A stretch of 44,128 nucleotides of DNA, taken from positions 1 through 44,128 of the forward strand of contig CAIPAH010000012.1 of NCBI GenBank assembly GCA_903862955.1. Direction: 5' to 3'. Source of the stretch: an uncultured Opitutia bacterium (GTDB lineage: Bacteria; Verrucomicrobiota; Verrucomicrobiia; Opitutales; Opitutaceae). A program made the translations under genes and the position numbers. Positions 8,888 through 15,782 of this stretch are shown in pieces. Every line of letters starts with the position of its first letter. Position 1 is the first letter of the stretch. Under the pieces are notes generated by a model that saw only the letters and a program-made list of their open reading frames with translations, was not told the DNA's origin and did no database searches.

Positions 8888-9649
8888 ATGCACCTCAACC
8901 GCTTCCTCCGCCTCGCCTCGCTCACGTTCACGCTGGCCGTCCTCGCCGCCCCCGCCGCCTCGGCCGCCACGCTCTCCGCCCCGCCCGCCTACCCCGACGC
9001 CACGCACGTCCTCAATGGCTGCCACCTGTCTTCCATCCGGTTCCTCAACCGCTTCCTCGCCGACTATCCCGCCGAGCACGGCCAGACGCTCGTCGTCACG
9101 ATGCGCAACGCCGACGGCTCGGTGCAGGCGCATACGATCGCGCTGGTCAGCTGGCAGGGCCAGGCTTGGTGCCGCGACGAGTACTACGGCGTGTTCTCCC
9201 TCGACTGCGCTGCCGAGGCGCGGCCGAACCTCGACCGCCTCAGCGCCCGCGCCGAGCGCAAGCTTGAGCGCCACGCGCAGCTGATGGTTCGCACCGGCCA
9301 GGCTGCGGCCCGCCGGGAACACCCCGCGCAGCTCTCCGCCGAGGACAACCTCCGCGACGTCACCACCGCCACGACGATCATCCCCTACGCCACGACGATC
9401 TACTGGGTCCGCTGCGGCCACCACGAGATCCCGATGGCGTTCTTCCGCCCGGCGGCGAACCGCATCGCGGTATACGACCCGGTCCACGGCACCAGCACGG
9501 CCAACTGCTCCTGCCCCGACGACGCCAAGGTCGTCCAACTCGTCGCCGCCCGCCTCGGCTACCGCGCGGACCGGGTTCACGCCGAGCTCTCCACGACCAC
9601 CGGCACGCTGCTGGCCCTCAATTCCACCTCCAACACCTCCGCCCAATGA
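8888..9649 (+). CDS. Secreted protein, possible papain/C39-like fold
   Basis: A 253-residue exported protein with a signal peptide (FLRLASLTFTLAVLAAPAASA). No family was recognised with certainty. A Cys at the start of a helix (NGCHLSSIRFLNRFL, C45) is followed by two His/Asp pairs on predicted strands: AHTIALVSW with H82 and a later D97, and RCGHHEIPMAFF with H178/H179 and VYDPVHG with D197. This order (helix Cys, strand His, strand Asp) is that of papain-like cysteine peptidases such as C39-like proteins, but it is an inference from spacing only. There are five further Cys residues. ATG 8888 was chosen because it opens the signal peptide. The stop codon overlaps the start of the LytTR regulator (ATGA), so the two are translationally coupled. 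Confidence 0.75.
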   Translation: MHLNRFLRLASLTFTLAVLAAPAASAATLSAPPAYPDATHVLNGCHLSSIRFLNRFLADYPAEHGQTLVVTMRNADGSVQAHTIALVSWQGQAWCRDEYYGVFSLDCAAEARPNLDRLSARAERKLERHAQLMVRTGQAAARREHPAQLSAEDNLRDVTTATTIIPYATTIYWVRCGHHEIPMAFFRPAANRIAVYDPVHGTSTANCSCPDDAKVVQLVAARLGYRADRVHAELSTTTGTLLALNSTSNTSAQ

Positions 9650-10398
9650 ACCGCCCACTCTCATTCACCACTCCCGCTACCATGAATCACACCGGCCTCA
9701 GAATCCTCGCGGTGGACCACGACCCCGCCTCACTCCAGTTGCTCGAGCAACATTGCCACGCCATCCTCGGCCAGCGCCTGCAGCAGTTCGCGACCGCGGA
9801 CTCCCTCGCGATGGCCGCCACGCGCCTCGCCGCCACGTCGTTCGATGTGATCCTGCTGGAAGCCCGGTGGCCCGAGGGCCCGGGGCTGTCCCTGCTCGAG
9901 AGCCACCCGCAGATCGCCGGACAGACTATCGTGGCGTCCCGGCACATCGAACTGGCCCTGCGCGCCTACGATCACGGCGTGCGCGACTTCGTGCCTAAGC
10001 CCGTGACGCGCGAGCGCCTGGCGCGCGCGTTGCAGCGCGTGGTCCTGCCGCCGCCGGGGCCCGCGGCACACCGCGACGAGTTCATCGCCGTGCGCCGCCT
10101 GGGCCGCATCGACTTCGTGCCGGTCGACGACCTGCTCTACGTCGAGGGCGCGGACAAATACTCCGAGCTCGTGCTGCTGAACGGCCAGCGGAACTTCCAC
10201 GACAAGTGCCTCGGGCGGGTCGAGGCCGTGCTGCCGCATTCCTTCATGCGCATCCACAAGTCCTACCTCGTGCGTTTCGCGATGGTCGCGCGGCTCCACG
10301 TGCAACGCGGCAGCCGGTATTTCGCGGAGTTGAAGAACGGTCTGCGCCTGCCGGTCGGGCGCTCGCATTACGCACAGGTGAAATCGCGGCTGCTTTGA
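9646..10398 (+). CDS. LytTR-family response regulator with Glu at the phospho-acceptor site
   Basis: A 250-residue regulator with an N-terminal receiver domain (about 17-130) and a C-terminal LytTR DNA-binding domain (about 145-250; FVPVDDLLYVEGADKYSEL, HSFMRIHKSYLV, LPVGRSHYAQVK). The receiver keeps the acidic pocket (D24, D26 in AVDHDP), the switch Ser98 and Lys118 (VPKPV), but the phospho-acceptor position in FDVILLEARWPEGPG is Glu72 instead of Asp. Glu often mimics a phosphorylated state, so the protein may be constitutively active (inference). No histidine kinase is adjacent. The start at 9646 overlaps the upstream stop codon; ATG 9682 (MNHTGLRIL) is an alternative start closer to the domain. 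Confidence 0.9.
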   Translation: MNRPLSFTTPATMNHTGLRILAVDHDPASLQLLEQHCHAILGQRLQQFATADSLAMAATRLAATSFDVILLEARWPEGPGLSLLESHPQIAGQTIVASRHIELALRAYDHGVRDFVPKPVTRERLARALQRVVLPPPGPAAHRDEFIAVRRLGRIDFVPVDDLLYVEGADKYSELVLLNGQRNFHDKCLGRVEAVLPHSFMRIHKSYLVRFAMVARLHVQRGSRYFAELKNGLRLPVGRSHYAQVKSRLL

Positions 10399-10418
10399 AT
10401 TGTGCGTTCCTCGCGGGA

Positions 10419-10441
10419 CTCCGCCCGGCCGCCGGGCGGAG
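10419..10441. other. Hairpin downstream of the LytTR gene
   Basis: A perfect 10-bp inverted repeat (CTCCGCCCGG / CCGGGCGGAG) with a 3-nt loop lies 20 bp after the LytTR stop codon. There is no T-run, so it may only attenuate or stabilise the transcript. Confidence 0.5.
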
Positions 10442-10553
10442 ATCGAGGGGCGTGTTGTGCAAAGGGACGCGGGGTCGGGGACGTCGCGAGACGTCCGCCG
10501 GCCCCGCGCCTCCTGCCGCGCCTGTCGCTGGTCATTCGCGCCCAAGTGAGTCG

Positions 10554-10583
10554 TTGGCTCCCGCCCGGAGTGATTGACTCCCG
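10554..10583 (+). promoter_or_regulatory. Candidate LytTR operator (two direct repeats, 20-bp period)
   Basis: TTGGCTCCCG (10554-10563) and TTGACTCCCG (10574-10583) are direct repeats differing at one base, with starts exactly 20 bp apart. They end 39 bp before the next gene. LytTR dimers bind pairs of direct repeats about two helical turns apart (family knowledge). The sequence itself does not match the published low-GC consensus, so this is only a candidate. Confidence 0.35.
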
Positions 10584-10622
10584 GAGCCTCGCCGTTGGCG
10601 CCGGGCCGCGGTCAACAGGAGC

Positions 10623-11225
10623 ATGGACCTGACAGCGACCCATCCAACCGAAGTGGCGGCGTCCGCCCGTTTCCGGCTGGTCTGGCTGGTTGCCGCCCTC
10701 CTGCTGGGCGTGCTGCCGGCGCGCGCGGACCTGAGGATTGTCGCGCCGTCCGGGATGCCGCCGGGCAAGACAATCTCCGCCGAAAAGCTCTGGCAGGAAT
10801 TCGATCGCACGCTGCCCCCCGGCGTCTGGGTGTCTCCCCTCGAGAGCCGCGAGTATGCGGTGATTTCCGCCCAATGGCTGCGGCGCGCCTTCCTGCCCGC
10901 GCTCTCGGAGCAGATGAAGACGCTCTGGGCCCACGGCATTCCCGAGGAGGACACCGCAGGCAACTGCAGCGGCTTCGCGCTCGTCTGTCGTCTCATGCTC
11001 GGCCTGTCGGCGATGGAGGCCCACGCACGCGCGCCGGCCACCGCGACGGTGATCGTCCACCAGGATCGTCCCTTCGGCGGCCTCTCCGCCACGAAGGAGG
11101 ACCACTGCGTCGCCTACGTGCTGACCGACGAGGGCCCGTGGATCATCGAGGCGCAGAGCGGCGCCCATGTGGCCGTCGCCGACTACCCGAACCGTGCCAC
11201 CATCAAACTGGTGAGCGTCCACTGA
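10623..11225 (+). CDS. Exported transglutaminase/papain-like protein
   Basis: A 200-residue protein with an N-terminal signal or anchor (LVWLVAALLLGVLPARA, about 19-35). The C-terminal half carries TAGNCSGFALVCRLML, with C115 at a helix start, EDHCVAYVLTDEGPW with H161, and WIIEAQSG with E176. This Cys-His-acidic arrangement resembles bacterial transglutaminase-like cysteine proteinases, though the family was not confirmed. The AGGAG at 10617-10621 is only one base from the ATG, unusually close. It follows the LytTR gene by 224 bp, with candidate operator repeats between, and precedes a small secreted peptide gene by 32 bp, probably in the same operon. Confidence 0.75.
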   Translation: MDLTATHPTEVAASARFRLVWLVAALLLGVLPARADLRIVAPSGMPPGKTISAEKLWQEFDRTLPPGVWVSPLESREYAVISAQWLRRAFLPALSEQMKTLWAHGIPEEDTAGNCSGFALVCRLMLGLSAMEAHARAPATATVIVHQDRPFGGLSATKEDHCVAYVLTDEGPWIIEAQSGAHVAVADYPNRATIKLVSVH

Positions 11226-11257
11226 CCCCGGAATTTGCCCGCAACCCAAACCTAACC

Positions 11258-11518
11258 ATGAAAAATACAATCGTCCTCATCGCGGGGCTGGCCTTGGCCT
11301 GCGCCGCTGCGGCGCAGGTGGATCCCACCCGCCCCATGCTCACCGGCCGTGGCAACGTCAACGCGCGCCCGGACAAGTCCATCGTCACGAACGCGACCGC
11401 CGACACGACCACGACCCCGCCCGCCGCCAAGTCCGACCAGCCGGTCGAGCTCGGCCGCTTCGAGGTCACCGGTTCACTCCTGCCGCACGCCCCCGCCGCC
11501 AAGCCCGGCGTGAAGTAA
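11258..11518 (+). CDS. Small secreted peptide with TonB-receptor N-terminal motif
   Basis: An 86-residue protein: signal peptide MKNTIVLIAGLALACAAAAQ, a Thr/Pro/Ala-rich linker, then VELGRFEVTGSLLPHAP (residues 63-79) and the end AAKPGVK. The motif matches VKLEKFEVTGSFIPFAS of the TonB-dependent receptor at 2521-5349 and is the usual beginning of the receptor plug, yet no plug or barrel follows. A strong terminator begins 34 bp after the stop codon. It is either a real standalone peptide or the remnant of a receptor gene whose body was deleted. It has no recognisable Shine-Dalgarno sequence, as is common in this window. Confidence 0.65.
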   Translation: MKNTIVLIAGLALACAAAAQVDPTRPMLTGRGNVNARPDKSIVTNATADTTTTPPAAKSDQPVELGRFEVTGSLLPHAPAAKPGVK

Positions 11519-11552
11519 CCCGTCAGTTTGTGTTGAGTGGGAGCCATCCCAG

Positions 11553-11583
11553 CGCCCGCGGGTTCGCCCGCGGGCGTTTTTTT
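11553..11583 (+). terminator. Strong rho-independent terminator
   Basis: A perfect 10-bp GC stem (CGCCCGCGGG / CCCGCGGGCG) capped by a TTCG tetraloop is followed by seven T residues. It closes the peptidase-like/small-peptide operon. The rest of the gap up to 11780 holds no gene that I can support. Confidence 0.92.
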
Positions 11584-11780
11584 CTTGGCGCGGGCGGTGT
11601 CGCCGAGCCCGGCCGGAGACTGGGGTGATCCGAATGTGGCCGAGCCGGGACGGCGTTGCCCTTGCAACTCAACGCCCACTTATCCCGCGCGGGGGCCACT
11701 GGACCCGCTTTACGGCAATTTATCGCATCCGGCTTGGCGAAAGGGCCGGGTTGAGTCACCTTGCGCGCTTCCCTCCACGC

Positions 11781-13196
11781 ATGAAACATCGACTCACTTA
11801 CCTCCTGTCCGTTCTCCTGCTGCTCCCGGGCCTGCGCGCCGCGGACGTCACTCCCCCGACCGCCGCCCCTGCGCCCGTTCCGGGTTTCACCTTCGTCAAA
11901 ACCGTCGGCGCGGTCTCCGAATACACCCTCGACGCCAACGGCCTCCAGGTCCTGCTCCTGCCGGATCACTCCGCGCCCGTCGTGACCTACATGGTCACCT
12001 ACCACGTCGGCTCCCGCAACGAGGTCACCGGCACCACCGGCGCCACGCACCTGCTCGAGCACCTGATGTTCAAGGGCTCCGTCAATTTTAACCGCACCAA
12101 GGGCAACGGCTTTGACCAGGCGCTCGACCCGATCGGCGCCACCAACAACGCCACCACCTGGCTCGACCGCACCAATTATTACGAGACCTTCGGCAGCGAG
12201 CACCTCGACATGATCACTGCCATGGAGGCCGACCGCATGCGCAACCTCCTCTTGCACGAGGAAGACCGCCGCCCGGAAATGACCGTCGTGCGCAACGAAT
12301 TCGAGCGCGGTGAGAACTCGCCGTTCTCGGCCCTGATCAAGGAAATCTTCTCCGCCGCCTACGTCGCGCATCCCTATCACCACCCGACGATCGGCTGGCG
12401 CTCGGACATCGAGAAGGTCTCGATCGAGAAGCTCCGCGCGTTCTACGACACGTTCTACTGGCCCAACAACGCCACCGTCACGATCGTGGGTGACATCACC
12501 CCCGCGACGGCGCTGCCGCTCGTCGCCAAATATTACGGCGGCATCTCCCGCTCGCCGCACCCGATCCCGCAGCTCTACACCGAGGAGCCCGACCAGAGCG
12601 GCCCGCGCCGCGTCACCGTCCGCCGCGCCGGCCAGCTCGGCGTCGTCGCCCTCGCCTTCAAGATCCCCGCGCTCACGCACCCCGACGCTCCTGCCGTCGT
12701 CATCCTCAGCGCCATCCTCACCGACGGCAAAAACAGCCGGTTATACAAGACCATCACGGACCAGAGCCTGTCCACAGGCGTCTCCGGATTTCCGTTCCCG
12801 ACGCACGATCCGTCCCTGGACTTCACCTTCATCCCGCTCGCGCCCGGCGTGACCCACGAGGCCGCCGAGAAGATCGCGCTGGAGCAGATCGAGAAGCTCA
12901 AGACGGACGGCGTGACCGACGCCGAGGTGCAGGCCGCGATCGCGAAATACCTCGCCGACGCCGCCTACCAGCGCGACGGCACCTATGCCATCGCGAGCAA
13001 CATCAACACCGACATCGCCGTCGGCGACTGGACGCTCTACTACACCTTCGACGAGGCGATCAAGAAGGTCACCGCCGCCGAGGTGCAGCGCGTCGCCCAG
13101 AAATATTTCAACGTCAACCAGAGCACCACCGGCTGGTTCGTGCCACTCCTCCCGGCCGGCCCCCACGCCGCTCCCCACGCTCCCGCCGCCAAGTGA
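11781..13196 (+). CDS. M16 family zinc peptidase (catalytic subunit)
   Basis: A 471-residue exported metallopeptidase of family M16 (pitrilysin/MPP-like). It has a signal peptide (LTYLLSVLLLLPGLRA), the inverted zinc motif HLLEH (90-94), and the downstream acidic segment VVRNEFERGENSP that supplies the third ligand. The second half contains the usual non-catalytic repeat (LSAILTDGKNSRLYKTI). The ORF is open far upstream, but ATG 11781 opens the signal peptide. It forms an operon with the inactive partner that follows. In this family the pair assembles into a clamshell that degrades short unfolded peptides, here probably in the periplasm. Confidence 0.93.
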   Translation: MKHRLTYLLSVLLLLPGLRAADVTPPTAAPAPVPGFTFVKTVGAVSEYTLDANGLQVLLLPDHSAPVVTYMVTYHVGSRNEVTGTTGATHLLEHLMFKGSVNFNRTKGNGFDQALDPIGATNNATTWLDRTNYYETFGSEHLDMITAMEADRMRNLLLHEEDRRPEMTVVRNEFERGENSPFSALIKEIFSAAYVAHPYHHPTIGWRSDIEKVSIEKLRAFYDTFYWPNNATVTIVGDITPATALPLVAKYYGGISRSPHPIPQLYTEEPDQSGPRRVTVRRAGQLGVVALAFKIPALTHPDAPAVVILSAILTDGKNSRLYKTITDQSLSTGVSGFPFPTHDPSLDFTFIPLAPGVTHEAAEKIALEQIEKLKTDGVTDAEVQAAIAKYLADAAYQRDGTYAIASNINTDIAVGDWTLYYTFDEAIKKVTAAEVQRVAQKYFNVNQSTTGWFVPLLPAGPHAAPHAPAAK

Positions 13197-13216
13197 AGCT
13201 TCAACCTTCCACTCCC

Positions 13217-14551
13217 ATGAAACGTGTTCTTCTCTTCCTTTCGGTTTTCACCCTCGCTGCGTCCGTGCTGAGCGCCCAGATCGCGCCCAAGGTCATCCGG
13301 TCCCAGATCTCCGGCACCGACGTCATCATCTATCCCACCGGCGTGCAGGATGTCGTCACCATCAAGGGCTCGCTGCCCGCCGGCGACGCCATGGCGGGTG
13401 AAGGCAACATCGCCGTGCCCACGCTCTGCGGCATGCTGCTCGACCAGGGCACCACCAAGCAGGACAAGTTCGCCATCGCCAACAAGCTCGAGGCCGTCGG
13501 CGCCACGATCGACTTCAACGTCGGCACGCAGCTCGTCGACATCAGCGCGAAGTGCCTGAAAAAGGACGTGCCCCTCGTCATCAGCCTGATCGCGGAGCAG
13601 TTGCGCTCGCCCGCGTTCACGCCCGAGGAGTTTGCCAAAGCCCAGGCCCAGTATGCCGGCAGCCTCCAGCGTTCGCTGGAAAGCACGGACTACCGCGCCA
13701 CCGACGCATTCACGCGCGCCGTCTACCCGCTTGGCCATCCGAACCGCCAGCCGCCCACCGACGAGCTGCTCGCCGCCGTCCAGTCGGCCAAGCTCGATGA
13801 AGTGAAGGCATTCCACGCGAAATACTACGGCCCAGCCCATCTCACGCTCGTGCTGGTCGGCGATGTCGATGTGCCCGTGATCCAGCGCGAGGCCGCCGCG
13901 GCCTTCGCCGGCTGGACCGGCGGCACCGACGTCATTCATCCCGCCAAGGCCACCAGCACCGACGCTCCCCGCGAGCAGACCGTGTTCATGGCGGACAAGA
14001 CCAGCGTCACCGTCATCATGGGCCAGGCGAGCGGCCTGCGCTACCGTGACGCGGATTACCAGGCGCTGAAGACCGCGACCGCGATCCTCGGCAGCGGCTT
14101 CACCGGCCGGTTGATGGGCAATGTTCGCGACAAGGAAGGTCTCACCTACGGCATCGGCTCCCGCCTCGCCAACGACGAGGAGAGCGACGGCGACTGGCGC
14201 ATCTCCGCCACGTTTGCGCCCGCGCTGTTGGAGAAGGGCATCGCCTCCACCCGGCGCCAGCTCACCCTTTGGTATAACGAAGGCGTGACCGACAAGGAAG
14301 TCGCCGACCGCAAGACGAACCTCGTGGGCTCGTTCAAGGTGGGCCTCGCCACGACCGACGGCATGTCCGCCGCCCTGATTACCGCCGTGCACCGCGGACT
14401 GGATGTCACCTGGCTCGACGAGTATCCGAAGAAGATCGAGTCGCTCACGACCGCGGAGGTGAACGCCGCCATCAAGCAACACCTCAAGCCGGAAACGATG
14501 TATCTGATCCAAGCCGGCACCGTGCCCGGCGTTGCGGCCCCCGCCAAGTAA
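13217..14551 (+). CDS. M16 family peptidase-like protein (non-catalytic partner)
   Basis: A 444-residue exported M16 homologue (signal MKRVLLFLSVFTLAASVLSA). No HxxEH motif is present; the aligned region reads VPTLCGMLLDQGT. The C-terminal half keeps the R/Y-type motif NVRDKEGLTYGIGS that contacts substrate in the partner subunit. A GTG at 13193 overlaps the upstream stop codon, but ATG 13217 starts the signal peptide and is preferred. Expected to pair with the upstream catalytic subunit. Confidence 0.92.
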   Translation: MKRVLLFLSVFTLAASVLSAQIAPKVIRSQISGTDVIIYPTGVQDVVTIKGSLPAGDAMAGEGNIAVPTLCGMLLDQGTTKQDKFAIANKLEAVGATIDFNVGTQLVDISAKCLKKDVPLVISLIAEQLRSPAFTPEEFAKAQAQYAGSLQRSLESTDYRATDAFTRAVYPLGHPNRQPPTDELLAAVQSAKLDEVKAFHAKYYGPAHLTLVLVGDVDVPVIQREAAAAFAGWTGGTDVIHPAKATSTDAPREQTVFMADKTSVTVIMGQASGLRYRDADYQALKTATAILGSGFTGRLMGNVRDKEGLTYGIGSRLANDEESDGDWRISATFAPALLEKGIASTRRQLTLWYNEGVTDKEVADRKTNLVGSFKVGLATTDGMSAALITAVHRGLDVTWLDEYPKKIESLTTAEVNAAIKQHLKPETMYLIQAGTVPGVAAPAK

Positions 14552-14573
14552 GCGGCCCAATCTTCAAAAAAAA

Positions 14574-14604
14574 GCCGGGGCAGAGGATCGCTCCCCTGCC
14601 CCGG
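14574..14604. terminator. Bidirectional terminator hairpin
   Basis: The stem GCCGGGGCAG / CTGCCCCGGC has eight A residues on its left, which on the minus strand read as a T-run directly after the hairpin. It ends the small minus-strand gene at 14618-14872 efficiently, and the M16 operon on the plus strand with only a weak T tract (GTTGTTT). Confidence 0.85.
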
Positions 14605-14617
14605 CGTTGTTTGCTAT

Positions 14618-14872
14618 TTAAGCCGAAGCGACAGGCTTGGCTGCCTGACGCCACAGCGGCTGACGAACGAGACGGCTCCACACCTTGGCCAGATGCTTTG
14701 CCGCCTGCACCCCAGGGCGCTGCGGGCTCTCGCATCGTTCGGCCGGTTGATCCTCAGGCAAATAGTCGCTCGCGCGCTGGTAAGGGTCTTCCCCCGAATC
14801 CCAGCTTACGAACGCCATGCCCGGGGAAACACCCGGACTGATGACGTAGTGCTGTCTTGTCCTATTTTTCAT
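14618..14872 (-). CDS. Small hypothetical protein
   Basis: An 84-residue, basic, soluble protein (MKNRTRQHYVISPGVSPG at the start, then MAFVSWDSGEDPYQRASDYL). No family was recognised. Support for it being real is the minus-strand terminator directly after its stop codon and a protein-like composition unlike the shadow frames. The start is ATG 14872; an upstream in-frame start at 14935 adds a Trp/Arg-rich stretch that looks non-coding. No signal peptide or membrane segment is seen. Confidence 0.55.
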   Translation of the reverse strand: MKNRTRQHYVISPGVSPGMAFVSWDSGEDPYQRASDYLPEDQPAERCESPQRPGVQAAKHLAKVWSRLVRQPLWRQAAKPVASA

Positions 14873-15026
14873 GATCAGAAGGAGACTTCGCCGCAACGGG
14901 CGGCAACGCCTCCAGGCCGACCACGAAAGTGCCAAAGAACTGCGGCAAGCTGCTGACTACGGCCCGGCGGTCAAGAAATTGAACCGTCAAAAATCGGAAA
15001 CTATGGCCTTACCCTCTATTGGTTGG

Positions 15027-15620
15027 TCACTTGCCCAGTTTTTTTAGAGCCTTATTAATCTTCTCCAGCTCGCAGTTTTCAGGGCTGTAATCCGGCCCCA
15101 GCCACTCCAGCCATTCGCGTCCCAAGTCGGTGTGCGGCTCCTTGATGCAGGCCAGCATATCATTGAAGGCCTCCAGCCCCCCGCAGTCCTCCGGCGGCCC
15201 GGCCCGCTCCCCGGCCACGCAGAGGGGGTAAGTGGCGCCTTTTTCGAGGACGCCCACCTTCTCGACCTTGATTTCGACCGACCAGCCTTCGCCGAAGTTG
15301 TAGTCGTAGGTGAAGCGCGCCCGGTGTTCCAAGTCCAAGTCCGCCAACGGCACGTCGCGGTCGTCCTCGATGCTCAAGTCCTCGTGTTTCAGCGGGTTCC
15401 CAAAATGCAGGTCATCGAGGTTGAAGGCGTGGGTCTGATAGTCGAACCAGTCGAACAGCACCTGGATGCTGTCGTGCAGCCGCGACAGCCACATCGACTC
15501 GCGCACAAGCAGCCGCCGCCAGATGCGCGGCTGGCATCCCACGACGGAAAGGCGGAGCGAAAAGACCCGCTCGGGGGCCTTCTTCGCCGGTGTCCCCTTG
15601 CCTTCATGAAGCCCGATCAT
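15027..15620 (-). CDS. Plasmid pRiA4b ORF-3 family protein
   Basis: A 197-residue soluble protein of the pRiA4b ORF-3-like family. Typical segments are FSLRLSVVGCQPRIWRRLLV, LSRLHDSIQVLFDWFDYQTHAF, RARFTYDYNFGEGW, and PPEDCGGLEAFNDML. The molecular function of the family is not established. I chose ATG 15620 because the ORF upstream of it runs into a dispersed CACGAAAGACCCGAAAC-type repeat. It is followed by convergent-looking repeat DNA only on its upstream side; downstream it ends 155 bp before the small hypothetical gene. Confidence 0.85.
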   Translation of the reverse strand: MIGLHEGKGTPAKKAPERVFSLRLSVVGCQPRIWRRLLVRESMWLSRLHDSIQVLFDWFDYQTHAFNLDDLHFGNPLKHEDLSIEDDRDVPLADLDLEHRARFTYDYNFGEGWSVEIKVEKVGVLEKGATYPLCVAGERAGPPEDCGGLEAFNDMLACIKEPHTDLGREWLEWLGPDYSPENCELEKINKALKKLGK

Positions 15621-15680
15621 GCCGGAGGTTTTACCACGAAAGACCCGAAACACACGAAAACAAAACCTCCCAAAACCCCG

Positions 15681-15773
15681 CCCGCGAATTGCGCAAATGC
15701 ACGCGAATGGTTCAGCGGAATATGATCGGGTCCCCTGGTCGATCCTTCGCGTCCATTCGCGTCATTCGCGGGC
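15681..15773. repeat. CGCGAAT-type long inverted repeat, copy 1
   Basis: The left arm CCCGCGAATTGCGCAAATG and ACGCGAATGG (15681-15710) pairs with GCGTCCATTCGCG and TCATTCGCGGGC (15749-15773). It begins 10 bp after the TonB receptor stop codon on the minus strand. Two related copies lie at 26183-26277 and 37354-37426. Confidence 0.8.
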
Positions 15774-15782
15774 AAATCCGGC

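Noticed and set aside
10574-11257. Upstream extension of the small secreted peptide into a longer protein
   Set aside because: The extension is the +1 frame of the transglutaminase-like gene and is Arg/Pro-rich; the signal peptide begins exactly at 11258.
14936-15026. Possible RNA gene or coding sequence between the small hypothetical gene and the pRiA4b-like gene
   Set aside because: No stable hairpin, start codon or conserved motif could be supported.
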